From positions 97,708-161,707 of the forward strand of contig CAJUAH010000008.1 of the NCBI GenBank assembly GCA_910584375.1: a DNA stretch of 64,000 nucleotides, in the 5' to 3' direction. The translations under genes and the position numbers were made by a program. Shown here piece after piece: positions 33,513-41,990 of this stretch. Source of the DNA: an uncultured Acetatifactor sp. Its GTDB lineage: Bacteria; Bacillota; Clostridia; Lachnospirales; Lachnospiraceae. The notes beneath the pieces were generated by a model. That model made no database searches, was not told the DNA's origin, and worked only from the letters and a program-made list of their open reading frames with translations. Positions within the stretch are counted from its first letter, which is position 1, and every line of letters begins with the position of its first letter.

Positions 33513-33953
33513 TCAAATAGAATAATCCATGGTTTTCTCCCGTTGCCTGTGTCTGGCCGCCAGATCGCCAATGGTCACATTGTCCACCACATTGTTGACA
33601 GCCTGATACACCTCCTTCCAGACCTGCAAAGTCTCACAGGTGTCACAGCGTTCACAGGCCCCTTGGGCGTCTTCCAGACAGGCCACCGGGGCCAGCGATC
33701 CCTCCGTCAGACGCAGTACCATGCCCACCGTGTATTCCTCCGGTTCTTTTGCCAGACGGTATCCGCCCTGGGCGCCCCGTACACTTTTCACATAGCCCGC
33801 CCTGTTCAGAACAGCAATAATCTGTTCCAGGTATTTCTCAGAGATTCCCTGTCTGCCCGCGATTTCCTTTACCTTGATACATTCTCCGCTGTTGTGCAGG
33901 GCCAAATCCAGCATGACCCGCACCGCATAACGTCCCTTTGTCGATATCTTCAT
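33513..33953 (-). CDS. Rrf2 family regulator (CymR- or IscR-like)
   Basis: 146 residues from ATG 33953 (AGGAG ahead). N-terminal winged helix MKISTKGRYAVRVMLDLALH is the hallmark of Rrf2 proteins. Four cysteines, C92, C100, C103 and C106, lie where IscR binds its [2Fe-2S] cluster (C92, C98, C104 in E. coli). CymR of Bacillus, which acts through a complex with CysK, has no such cluster. Being in an operon with cysK, 13 bases apart, supports a role in cysteine control; the cysteines leave open that it also senses Fe-S status. Confidence 0.88.
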   Translation of the reverse strand: MKISTKGRYAVRVMLDLALHNSGECIKVKEIAGRQGISEKYLEQIIAVLNRAGYVKSVRGAQGGYRLAKEPEEYTVGMVLRLTEGSLAPVACLEDAQGACERCDTCETLQVWKEVYQAVNNVVDNVTIGDLAARHRQREKTMDYSI

Positions 33954-33966
33954 ATCTCCTGCTCTC

Positions 33967-34902
33967 CTATTCCGAAAACATGGCCGTGGACAGATACCGA
34001 TCCCCTGAATCCGGTAACAGCGCCACGATGGTCTTGCCCTTGTTCTGAGGACGGAGCGCCAACTGAGAAGCCGCATACAGCGCAGCGCCGGAGGTAATGC
34101 CCACCAGCACGCCCTCCCTGCGGGCGATCTCCCGGCCCGTGGAAAACGCCTGCTCTGTGGTCACAGTAAAGATCTCGTCGTACACCTGCGTGTTTAAAAC
34201 AGAGGGCACAAACCCCGCTCCTATTCCCTGGAGTTTGTGCGGGCCCGGATTGCCGCCGGAGAGCACCGGCGAATCGGAGGGCTCCACCGCCACCACCTGC
34301 ACCTTGGGATTGCGGGATTTCAAATAGGTTCCCACGCCGGTGACGGTTCCTCCCGTACCCACGCCCGCCACAAAGATATCCACCTGGCCGTCCGTATCCT
34401 CCCAGATCTCAGGGCCGGTGGCCGCCGCGTGAGCCGCAGGATTAGCCGCATTGTCAAACTGCCCCAGGATCACCGCTCCCGGGATCTCCTGCCGCAGTTC
34501 CTCCGCTCTGGCAATGGCCCCTTTCATGCCCTTTGCCCCCTCCGTCAGCACTAGCTCCGCCCCGTAGGCTTTCAGCAGGTTGCGCCGCTCCACACTCATG
34601 GTATCCGGCAGGGTCAGAATCGTCCGGTAGCCCTTGGCCGCCGCCACGCTGGCCAGACCGATCCCCGTGTTGCCGCTGGTGGGCTCAATGATAGTCGCTC
34701 CGGGCTTTAGGAGGCCCTTCTTCTCCGCGTCCTCCACCATCGCCAGCGCCACTCTGTCCTTGACGCTGCCCGCCGGATTCAGATATTCCAGTTTCACCAG
34801 GAGCGTGGCATCCTCGATACCCTGCCCCCGCATATAGTTCTCCACCTTCAAAAGTGGCGTATGTCCGATCAGTTCCGTAGCCTTGCCGTATATCTTTGCC
34901 AT
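33967..34902 (-). CDS. cysK: cysteine synthase A
   Basis: 311 residues from ATG 34902 (GGAGGGAG ahead). Fold type II PLP enzyme: PLP lysine K48 in NPAGSVKDR, substrate loop PTSGNTGIGLA, phosphate loop GVGTGGTVTGVG, and the C-terminal PDSGDRYLST. It makes L-cysteine from O-acetylserine and sulfide. In Firmicutes it also binds CymR, so its place upstream of an Rrf2 gene in one operon is fitting. The promoter is strong and carries a candidate Rrf2 site. Confidence 0.96.
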   Translation of the reverse strand: MAKIYGKATELIGHTPLLKVENYMRGQGIEDATLLVKLEYLNPAGSVKDRVALAMVEDAEKKGLLKPGATIIEPTSGNTGIGLASVAAAKGYRTILTLPDTMSVERRNLLKAYGAELVLTEGAKGMKGAIARAEELRQEIPGAVILGQFDNAANPAAHAAATGPEIWEDTDGQVDIFVAGVGTGGTVTGVGTYLKSRNPKVQVVAVEPSDSPVLSGGNPGPHKLQGIGAGFVPSVLNTQVYDEIFTVTTEQAFSTGREIARREGVLVGITSGAALYAASQLALRPQNKGKTIVALLPDSGDRYLSTAMFSE

Positions 34903-34919
34903 ATTTACTCCCTCCACTC

Positions 34920-34943
34920 ATTCCCTACTTAGTCTATATGAAT
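34920..34943. promoter_or_regulatory. candidate Rrf2-type operator before cysK
   Basis: ATTCCCTACTTAGTCTATATGAAT: outer halves ATTC/GAAT and an inner CTACTTAG core, resembling Rrf2-family sites with an ATTCC-CTA half. It lies between the predicted transcription start and the cysK ribosome site. Assignment is by likeness only. Confidence 0.3.
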
Positions 34944-34954
34944 ATTATGGATTA

Positions 34955-34983
34955 AATATATAACAAATTCCCTTTTTTGTCAA
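34955..34983 (-). promoter_or_regulatory. promoter of cysK-rrf2
   Basis: Perfect -35 TTGACA (34983-34978), 17 bases, -10 TATATT (34960-34955). Confidence 0.65.
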
Positions 34984-35096
34984 TTTCCTTTATCAAATTT
35001 TTTTATCTATTATGGAGACCGTTATCTCGCCCTTGCGTGTTTCCGCTTTTTTTGTTAAATTGAATATAAATCTTTTCTCGGGAAAGAGGTCGTAAA

Positions 35097-36479
35097 ATGA
35101 TAAAGGATAAAACATATGCAGTACCCAACGTACATGAGAAAGCCGGGAAATACGATCCGGCAAAGCGTCCCCCCATCCGGGTGTCGGTGCCCGGCTCCAA
35201 AAGTATAACCAACCGCGCCCTGCTGCTGGCCGCTCTGGCACAGGGGACTTCCACGCTGCGGGGCGTATTGTTTTCCGACGACTCCCGGCACTTCCTGCAA
35301 TGTATGCAGGAACTGGGGTTTGAGACGGAAGTAAGCGAATCCAGGCAGGAAGTGCGTATCACCGGACTGGGAGGAGCCGTCCCTGAAGAGGAGGCCAGTC
35401 TCTATGTGGGCAGCGCCGGTACCGCGGCCAGATTCCTGACCGCTTATCTGGGTGTGTCGCAGGGCGTTTATCATATGGATGCCTCGGAGCAGATGCGCAG
35501 ACGGCCCATGGCTCCGCTGATCGCCTCCCTGCGGGAGCTGGGCTGTGAGATCCTCTGTGAGAAAGAGGAGGGTTTCTTTCCCTTTACCGTCAGGGGACAC
35601 GGATTCGGAAAGCAGACGATCTCCGTAAATATCGAACACAGCAGCCAGTTTCTCAGCGCGTTGCTCATATCCTCCTGCATGTGCGCCGAGGATATGACCG
35701 TCAATATAGAGGGAGCGCACGGCCTGTCCTATATCGGAATCACCACTCGGATGATGGAACAGTTCGGCGTCCACGCTCAGCCCCAGTATTACTGTATGGG
35801 AAACGGAGAGAATCACGACTGCTGCGGCTGTGTCAACAGCACCCGGCCCATGGGCTACCGGATCGCCGCCGGACAGCAGTATCGGGCGCTGGACTATCAG
35901 ATCGAGCCCGACGTGTCCGCCGCCTGCTACTTCTACGCCCTGGGAGCGCTGCTGCATATTCCGATGCAGGTCCTGCAGGTGCATAAATCGGAAAGTATGC
36001 AGGGAGACACGGCCTTTCTGGATATTCTGGCACAGATGGGCTGTACCTTACAGGAGGACGCCCGGGGATTGATCCTGCTGCCGCCCGAGAAGGGGCGTCT
36101 GTCCGGCGTCACGGCGGATATGTCCGCCTGCTCCGACCAGGCCATCACTTTGGCCGCCATCGCGCCCTACGCGGACTCCCCCACCACGATAACGGGTATT
36201 GGGCATATCCGTTTTCAGGAGTGCGACCGTCTGCACGCCATCGTCACCGAGCTGGGGCGCATGGGAATCCGCTGTGAATCCACGGACAGCAGTATCACGG
36301 TCTATCCCGGCTCCCCCCGTCCCTGCACCGTACGGACATATGAGGATCACCGGATGGCCATGGGCTTTGCTCTGACCGGCCTTAAGGCCGACGGCATCGT
36401 CATCGACGATCCCGGCTGCTGCCGCAAGACTTTTGAGGACTATTTTGAAACTTTGGAAAACTGCCTGGCACAGCTATAA
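35097..36479 (+). CDS. aroA: 3-phosphoshikimate 1-carboxyvinyltransferase (EPSP synthase)
   Basis: 460 residues. Seen: PGSKSITNRALLLAAL near residue 32, the GT loop LYVGSAGTAARFLTA near 102, RPMAPLI, and the late motif RFQECDRLHAI. It joins shikimate-3-phosphate and PEP in chorismate synthesis. In the GT loop the common Asn of GN(S/A)GT is Ser, and the late motif has Gln where Lys or His is usual (KESDRL), so this is a divergent class. The gene stands alone rather than with other aro genes. Ribosome site GAGG before ATG 35097. Confidence 0.93.
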   Translation: MIKDKTYAVPNVHEKAGKYDPAKRPPIRVSVPGSKSITNRALLLAALAQGTSTLRGVLFSDDSRHFLQCMQELGFETEVSESRQEVRITGLGGAVPEEEASLYVGSAGTAARFLTAYLGVSQGVYHMDASEQMRRRPMAPLIASLRELGCEILCEKEEGFFPFTVRGHGFGKQTISVNIEHSSQFLSALLISSCMCAEDMTVNIEGAHGLSYIGITTRMMEQFGVHAQPQYYCMGNGENHDCCGCVNSTRPMGYRIAAGQQYRALDYQIEPDVSAACYFYALGALLHIPMQVLQVHKSESMQGDTAFLDILAQMGCTLQEDARGLILLPPEKGRLSGVTADMSACSDQAITLAAIAPYADSPTTITGIGHIRFQECDRLHAIVTELGRMGIRCESTDSSITVYPGSPRPCTVRTYEDHRMAMGFALTGLKADGIVIDDPGCCRKTFEDYFETLENCLAQL

Positions 36480-36487
36480 CCGCCGGA

Positions 36488-37345
36488 CTATGCCTTGAAC
36501 AGACAGGGATACGACAGAGCCTGGTCCATGACCGCCTCCCGTATCCTTTTCCATTCCCCTGCGCTGTACCAGGGAGCCTCCCGCTCCGGTTCATAGGCGG
36601 CCTGCAAGTCCTCCAGCATATGCCACAATCCATTGCGGCTCAGAGGGAAATGCAGGCTCCAGCCATAGAGTCTGCCCGCCGCATCCATCTGCTCGTCAAA
36701 ATCCCGGCTGAAGGGCTTGGCCCCGACCCGCTGGTGACAGGTCTCCACATCCATCTCCAGCGGATACTCCTCTCTGGTATCCGCGTACAGAGACAGTCCC
36801 ATGTCAAAATAAGGGCACAGCCGGTAGCTCCTGTCCGCCTGCCGGTAGAGCAGCGCAATATTGTTGGTATGGCGGTCTTCATTCAGAAAAAACATATCCA
36901 TCTCCAGCATACCGGACAGATAAGGGCCAAAATCCTGTATGCCCGTGAGATTTTCCACGAATGTCACGGTATGTTCGATCCGCCGCTCCACCTCCCGGAT
37001 ATGGGCCAGTTCTTCGGCCAGGCTAAACCCCGTCACGCTGCGGTAAAGCTTTTCCAGGGGCAGCAGTTCTTCCCCCTCCCGCAGGAAATTCCGGCTGCGG
37101 CATCCCCGATACAGCCCGCCGTTCCACCGCACCGTCACCGGCTCATAGCACACATAGCCGTTCCACTGCGTCCTTTGCAGCAGTCTGGTCACAAGCGTCT
37201 CCGCAAGGCTCTCATATCCGAAAGCGTCCGCCTTGTACCACCAGCCGTCCTGATACCATTTCAGCTGATTGCCCTTGCTGGTATGTCCCACGGTCTCCAC
37301 AGTCTGATTCCTGACCTCAACGATCGGTACTTTGATCTTCTCCAT
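36488..37345 (-). CDS. HipA-like protein kinase
   Basis: 285 residues. HipA/CtkA-type kinase marks: ATP-lysine candidate K38 in WWYKADAFGYESLAE with E45; catalytic loop MFFLNEDRHTNN with D157 and N161; metal-binding Asp D181 in YFDMGLSL. Members of the family phosphorylate tRNA synthetases or other targets and act as toxins. The size is closer to HipT/CtkA than to full HipA (440 residues), so the N-terminal subdomain is missing here. It overlaps the HTH gene upstream by 29 bases, the layout of a toxin-antitoxin pair. No membrane segment. Toxicity is inferred, not shown. Confidence 0.78.
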   Translation of the reverse strand: MEKIKVPIVEVRNQTVETVGHTSKGNQLKWYQDGWWYKADAFGYESLAETLVTRLLQRTQWNGYVCYEPVTVRWNGGLYRGCRSRNFLREGEELLPLEKLYRSVTGFSLAEELAHIREVERRIEHTVTFVENLTGIQDFGPYLSGMLEMDMFFLNEDRHTNNIALLYRQADRSYRLCPYFDMGLSLYADTREEYPLEMDVETCHQRVGAKPFSRDFDEQMDAAGRLYGWSLHFPLSRNGLWHMLEDLQAAYEPEREAPWYSAGEWKRIREAVMDQALSYPCLFKA

Positions 37346-37928
37346 GTTCCCCTCCCTCTGTCCGCTCAGGAGCGAAATACGATATCTTCAGCCACTGCCC
37401 GTCCTCCGCCATGCGCCCCTGGGTCTTTTCGATGATGGCCATGGGGTCATAGCTGTCTACGCCGATATCCTCCAGCACCAACCGCAGCCGGTCCCGGGTT
37501 CTGGGCATACAGCGCTCCTCCAGAAACGCCTCAAAGTCTTCCCAGGTGGGTCTGGCCTTCATACCGAACGCCCGGTGAAACGGCACATCCGTCCGGTTCT
37601 CCACCACCACCCGGCGTTTTGCGAAACTCACCAGCATCTGGCTGCAGCACTCCTCCCCGTTCATGTAGTCCATGCGTATCATATAATCCTGCACATCCAC
37701 TCCGGGGAAATCCCGGTTCAGCCTCTGCCACTGCCGCAGGCTCCGATACACCATTCTCTGCCCGTCCTCCGGCTCTTTCAGATAATTGTGCAGTGTCTGC
37801 CGGGACACCCCGTAAGCCCGAGCCAGATCCGTGACCGTCTCCCCGTCTTCATGCCGCCTGCGGATCTCCTGCAATGCCTGATCCGACAGAGCGGGCTTTC
37901 TCCCTGCGCCTCTTTCATTCTGTGCCAT
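37317..37928 (-). CDS. HTH protein, probable partner of HipA-like kinase
   Basis: 203 residues from ATG 37928 (GGGGGAG ahead). Residues 1-50 are a resolvase/Hin-type helix-turn-helix (LSDQALQEIRRRHEDGETV, then TDLARAYGVSRQTLHNYL). The C-terminal 130 residues are a separate domain with the block RPTWEDFEAFLEERCMPRTR and IIEKTQGRMAEDGQWL. I suspect this domain does the work of the missing N-terminal part of the kinase (as HipS does for HipT), which would make a fused DNA-binding and kinase-inhibiting protein. The gene lies behind a near-consensus promoter and overlaps the kinase gene. Confidence 0.7.
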   Translation of the reverse strand: MAQNERGAGRKPALSDQALQEIRRRHEDGETVTDLARAYGVSRQTLHNYLKEPEDGQRMVYRSLRQWQRLNRDFPGVDVQDYMIRMDYMNGEECCSQMLVSFAKRRVVVENRTDVPFHRAFGMKARPTWEDFEAFLEERCMPRTRDRLRLVLEDIGVDSYDPMAIIEKTQGRMAEDGQWLKISYFAPERTEGGEHGEDQSTDR

Positions 37929-37953
37929 GGCGACTCCCCCTTTCATAGTTTTC

Positions 37954-37982
37954 ATTGTATAGTGTTTTATTCAAAATGTCAA
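37954..37982 (-). promoter_or_regulatory. strong promoter of HTH/kinase operon
   Basis: TTGACA (37982-37977), 17 bases, TACAAT (37959-37954), only about 25 bases before the ATG. A dyad GGCAATTTGCC lies 25 bases further upstream (38009-38019). Confidence 0.65.
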
Positions 37983-38049
37983 TAAATTAATTCTTTTACT
38001 ATTTTGACGGCAATTTGCCCTTTTCGACTTTTCAAAATGGACTTTCTCC

Positions 38050-38078
38050 TTGCTATCCGCCGGATTTGGGTTTATGCT
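38050..38078 (+). promoter_or_regulatory. promoter of carbamate kinase gene
   Basis: TTGCTA (38050-38055), 17 bases, TATGCT (38073-38078). Confidence 0.5.
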
Positions 38079-38112
38079 ATAGATAATGTATTGAGAAAAC
38101 AGGAGGCGAGTT

Positions 38113-39048
38113 ATGAGCAAAAGACATGTGGTGGTGTCCCTGGGACACGACGCGTTAGGATATACGACTCTGGAACAGTGGGACGCGGTAAAGAGAACCG
38201 CCCGGGCCCTGGCGGATCTGGTGGAGGCGGACTGCCAGCTGACGATCACCCACAGCAACGGCCCCCAGGTGAGCATGATCCACAAAGCCATGACAGAGCT
38301 GCGCCGGGTCTACATCGATTACACCCCGGCTCCCATGTGTGTCTGCTCCGCCATGAGCCAAGGCTATGTGGGGTACGATATACAGAACGCCCTGCGCAGT
38401 GAACTCCTGTCCCGCGGTATCTCCATACCCGTGAGTACGATCCTGACACAGGTGACGGTGGATCCCTACGACGAGGCTTTCTATGAACCCACCAAAGTGA
38501 TCGGACGCTATATGTCTCAGGAGGACGCCGAGACCGAGACGAAAAAGGGCAACTATGTGAAGGAATTTCCCGGCAGGGGATTCCGCCGGGTGGTAGCGGC
38601 GCCAAAGCCCATCGATATCGTGGAGATCGAGGCCATACGCACGCTGGCCATGGCGGATCAGGTAGTCATCGCCTGCGGCGGCGGCGGTATCCCCGTCATC
38701 GAACAAAAGCATGTGCTGAAAGGAGCCTCCGCCGTCATTGAAAAAGACGCCATCGCGGGCAGGCTGGCCGCCGAACTGCGCAGCGATGAACTGATCATAC
38801 TCACCGGCGTGGAACAGGTCTGTGAAAATTATGGCAGAGAGGATCAAAAAGCCATTGCCTCCCTGACTGTTGCTCAGGCCCGGGAACTGATATCCCAGGG
38901 GCAGTTTGAACCGGGAACCATGCTGCCCAAGATCGAGGCAGCCGTCACCTATCTGAGCGAGTGCCCCCAGGGCAGAGTGTTGATCACCTCCATGGATGGG
39001 CTGAAAGAGGCTTTAAAGGGAAAAAACGGCACCGTCATCACCGCCTGA
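38113..39048 (+). CDS. arcC: carbamate kinase
   Basis: 311 residues, the family length. Amino-acid-kinase fold with ITHSNGPQVSMI (carbamate/phosphate site), ACGGGGIPVI and VIEKDAIAGRLAAEL. It makes ATP from carbamoyl phosphate and ADP in arginine, agmatine or purine fermentation. The N-terminal loop reads SLGHDALGYT where ALGGNAL is typical, so the phosphate-binding Gly-Asn is His-Asp here. No arginine deiminase or carbamoyltransferase gene is nearby. AGGAGG ribosome site. The 3' end overlaps the signal peptidase gene by 11 bases, tail to tail. Confidence 0.88.
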   Translation: MSKRHVVVSLGHDALGYTTLEQWDAVKRTARALADLVEADCQLTITHSNGPQVSMIHKAMTELRRVYIDYTPAPMCVCSAMSQGYVGYDIQNALRSELLSRGISIPVSTILTQVTVDPYDEAFYEPTKVIGRYMSQEDAETETKKGNYVKEFPGRGFRRVVAAPKPIDIVEIEAIRTLAMADQVVIACGGGGIPVIEQKHVLKGASAVIEKDAIAGRLAAELRSDELIILTGVEQVCENYGREDQKAIASLTVAQARELISQGQFEPGTMLPKIEAAVTYLSECPQGRVLITSMDGLKEALKGKNGTVITA

Positions 39049-39568
39049 CCTTTTCCGCCTCCGCCTTTTTGCTCCGCTTCCGCATAAGCTTACGCAGTTT
39101 CCGCCCCTGGTGTTTCAGCCCCAGGGCGGACAGCATGGCTCCCGTGATGATACAGAAATCCGAAAAATTAAAAACCAGCCTGCGAAACGGCGCCCACTTG
39201 ACAGGAAAGCTCACATAGTCCGTCACATACTGCTGTTTCAATCTGTCATAGGTATTGCTGAAAGCGCCGCCCAGCAGGAGGGACAATCCCGCGCGCAGCA
39301 GATTGCTGCCATATATGCTCAGGCTCAGAACGAATACCAGGGTGGAAAAGGCCGTGAGCAGAAGTGACAGAGTCGTCACTACAGTTCCCTGCCCCTTTCC
39401 GATTCCCAGCATAACTCCCGGATTGTGATGGCGGCGCAGCAGCAGCCGTCCCCCCAGGATTTCCCGCGTCTCTCCCGGCGGCAGCTGTCGTTCCATGCGT
39501 TCCTTCACATAGTTATCTCCCATAAAAATGGCTGTAATAAGACTTACAAAAAAATTGATCATATTCAT
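39038..39568 (-). CDS. lspA: signal peptidase II (lipoprotein signal peptidase)
   Basis: 176 residues with four membrane segments. Catalytic aspartates D108 (AFSNTYDRL) and D137 (VFNFSDFCI) are in the two conserved blocks, with HNPGVMLGIG as the family NxG motif. It cuts the leader of prolipoproteins at the membrane. A basic tail of about 25 residues (RKLRKLMRKRSKKAEAEK) extends beyond the usual end. A start at ATG 39568 has AAAGGAAATG ahead. It stands alone rather than with rluD or ileS. Confidence 0.88.
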   Translation of the reverse strand: MNMINFFVSLITAIFMGDNYVKERMERQLPPGETREILGGRLLLRRHHNPGVMLGIGKGQGTVVTTLSLLLTAFSTLVFVLSLSIYGSNLLRAGLSLLLGGAFSNTYDRLKQQYVTDYVSFPVKWAPFRRLVFNFSDFCIITGAMLSALGLKHQGRKLRKLMRKRSKKAEAEKVRR

Positions 39569-39640
39569 TTCCTTTATATATCAATAGTCGAACTCCGCCG
39601 TATGCCGATGAGGTATCCAATTCCTGTTTGTATATACGTA

Positions 39641-39670
39641 AAATAGCTATCGCTTATGCGACAGCTATTT
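39641..39670. other. stem-loop between lspA and helD
   Basis: AAATAGCT-A-TCGC, loop TTAT, GCGA-C-AGCTATTT, with one A/C mismatch, followed on the plus strand by TTTGC. It could end plus-strand read-through from the carbamate kinase gene. The rest of the 229-base gap shows only a TATAAT box at 39740-39745 before helD. Confidence 0.45.
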
Positions 39671-39797
39671 TTGCTACAACTCTAGTAAGCATCATAACAT
39701 ATCCCTAAATAAAAGTCTAGTATTTTTTATTATTTTTCGTATAATTTAAAAGTACCCCCATAAAGGCATAGAGCCTGCCAAAGAACGGAGGAGAACA

Positions 39798-41873
39798 ATG
39801 GCTAAGCAAGATCAGGAAATGCGGCTGGAACAGCTGCACTTTCAGGAATGTCTGGAGATCATCGGGCAGAATGTGAAAAGATATGAGCAGGAATATGAGC
39901 AGAGACATGCGCAGGTCCAGGAGCTGTACAAAGCGATCAACAGCGGCGATGTGGAGCTGTACAACCAGCTGATGACCGCCAGCAGCCTGGAAGAGCATGC
40001 CGCCGCCTCCCTGCGCAAAAACAGGGCGGCGCAGGATAAACCCTATTTCGGGCGCATCGATTACACGGAGACGGCCTCGGAGCTTGCGCAGCAGGTGTAT
40101 ATCGGAAAAAACGGCGTGTTCCGTGACAAGACGGACGTGCTGATCGCCGACTGGCGCGCTCCCATCTCCAGCGTATACTATGAGAACGAGCTGGGGGCCG
40201 GGGAATACGGTCTGCCAGACGAAAAACCCATCTCCATAGATTTGTCTCTGAAACGGACATACAGCGTAGAAAAGGGGCAGCTTATGGGATATTACGACAG
40301 TGACGTCGCATCCAATGACGAGCTGTTGGTGCAGTATCTGTCCAAAAACAAAGACGCCGTGCTGGGTGAGATCATAGCCACGATCCAGAAGGAGCAGAAC
40401 ACCATCATCCGTAAATCTCCCTTTGCCAACCTGATCATTCAGGGCGTGGCGGGCAGCGGTAAGACTACGGTAGCCATGCACCGCATCTCCTATCTGCTCT
40501 ACAACTACAAACACCGTTTCGAGTCCAACGAGTACTGCATCATCGGCAGCAACGACCTGCTGCTGAACTATATCACCAGCGGCCTGCCGGAGCTGGATGT
40601 GCCCAATATCAAACATATGCGCATGGATCAGATCTTTGCCCGCCTGTGTGAAAAGGACTGGAACAAAAAAAATAAATGCCCGGAGCCGGACGAGAGCGCC
40701 CCCTGGCGCTGCACCCTGTCCTTCATGCAGGAGCTGGAGCTGTATTTGCTGCATCTGCGGGAAAAGCATATAGACCTGTCCCCTCTCCAGGACAGACAGC
40801 TGGGCACTATCCTGTCAGAGAGCAACAACCTGACGCTGTACCGGGAAAATCCCTCCTTCAGCATATGCACCCTGCTGGGAACACTGGATGACAGGGTAAA
40901 GACGCGGATCAAATTTTTGATGGGCGGGGAAGACCGGGACAGGCTGCAGGCAAAATTGAAGGAATATGCCGGACACTATAAATCCGCCCGTCCCACCGCA
41001 AGCATCTATGAACTGTATCTGGAATATCTGCGGCTGTGGTGGCAGGAGCAGGAATCCGCGCCTGCGCCGCGCCGGGATCCGGAACACGGCGCCGAGATCT
41101 GGCAGGCCCATATGGATCGGCTGCGGCGCAGGGAATATGACGTGTATGATATCGCCGCCCTGGCCCTGATCCACTATCGGGTATATCAGAAAGCGCCCAA
41201 TGAAGAGTTTGGCCTGCTCTTTCTGGACGAGGCGCAGGACTTTGGCATCGGAATCTATTATGTACTGCGGACTCTGCTCCCGGCCACCTACTTCACCATC
41301 ATGGGGGACGTGTCCCAGAATATCCACTATGACACAGGGCTGAACGACTGGTATGATCTGCAGAAACTGTTTTTGAAAAATGAGAAAGATGAGTTTCTGC
41401 TGCTGCAAAAGAGCTACCGCAACACCATAGAGATCTCCGAATATGCCGGGAGAATCCTGGAAAAGGCATCCTTTGGGCGCTACCGGATCGATCCGGTGAT
41501 CCGCCACGGCATACCGGTGGAGGAGGCCAGATTCTGGAGCGATCTGGAGATGGCGGAACACACAGCCGGGCTGATTGGGGATATACAGGCCAAGGGCTAC
41601 CACACCGCAGCCATAATCTGCCAAAGCGAAACGGAGGCGGAACGCGCCCGGGAGCTGCTCGCTCCCCTGACCCCGCTGACCGACGGAGCCGCCTCCAATT
41701 TCTCCACCGGCACTATGATATTGCCCATCCGTCTGGTAAAGGGCCTGGAGTTCGACGCCGTGATCCTGTGGAATCTGGATATGCGGCACGGCCCCGACGA
41801 CCCCAGGCTTGCCAAACTGCTGTACGTGGCGGCCACCCGGGCTCTGCATGAGCTGCATGTACTAAACTGCTGA
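39798..41873 (+). CDS. helD: HelD-type UvrD-like helicase
   Basis: 691 residues. A coiled-coil N-terminal arm (residues 1-75, rich in Glu and Gln) precedes a split superfamily 1 motor: Walker A GVAGSGKTTVA (216-226), Walker B LLFLDEAQDFG, and the late motif VAATRALHELHV. HelD binds RNA polymerase and frees stalled complexes from DNA with ATP. In Gram-positives it can also remove rifampicin. Single gene with ribosome site GGAGGAG and its own terminator region. Confidence 0.92.
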   Translation: MAKQDQEMRLEQLHFQECLEIIGQNVKRYEQEYEQRHAQVQELYKAINSGDVELYNQLMTASSLEEHAAASLRKNRAAQDKPYFGRIDYTETASELAQQVYIGKNGVFRDKTDVLIADWRAPISSVYYENELGAGEYGLPDEKPISIDLSLKRTYSVEKGQLMGYYDSDVASNDELLVQYLSKNKDAVLGEIIATIQKEQNTIIRKSPFANLIIQGVAGSGKTTVAMHRISYLLYNYKHRFESNEYCIIGSNDLLLNYITSGLPELDVPNIKHMRMDQIFARLCEKDWNKKNKCPEPDESAPWRCTLSFMQELELYLLHLREKHIDLSPLQDRQLGTILSESNNLTLYRENPSFSICTLLGTLDDRVKTRIKFLMGGEDRDRLQAKLKEYAGHYKSARPTASIYELYLEYLRLWWQEQESAPAPRRDPEHGAEIWQAHMDRLRRREYDVYDIAALALIHYRVYQKAPNEEFGLLFLDEAQDFGIGIYYVLRTLLPATYFTIMGDVSQNIHYDTGLNDWYDLQKLFLKNEKDEFLLLQKSYRNTIEISEYAGRILEKASFGRYRIDPVIRHGIPVEEARFWSDLEMAEHTAGLIGDIQAKGYHTAAIICQSETEAERARELLAPLTPLTDGAASNFSTGTMILPIRLVKGLEFDAVILWNLDMRHGPDDPRLAKLLYVAATRALHELHVLNC

Positions 41874-41893
41874 CACGCGCGAGGAAGAACCGC

Positions 41894-41930
41894 CGAAAGA
41901 TATTCGCGGCATCCCACAGAATATCTTTCG
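41894..41930. other. perfect stem-loop after helD
   Basis: CGAAAGATATTC/GAATATCTTTCG, 12 base pairs with a 13-base loop. No T run; perhaps an RNA-processing or stability element just before the next terminator. Confidence 0.5.
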
Positions 41931-41946
41931 GACACAATGCCAATAA

Positions 41947-41989
41947 AAAGAGAGAGGACTGTCCCCCGGCAGGGCTTTCCTCTCTCTTT
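41947..41989. terminator. bidirectional intrinsic terminator
   Basis: AAAGAGAGAGGA/TCCTCTCTCTTT with an inner CCC/GGG hairpin. On the minus strand the stem ends in TTTTT, serving the LacI-family gene whose stop is at 41991; on the plus strand it ends helD. Confidence 0.75.
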
Positions 41990-41990
41990 G

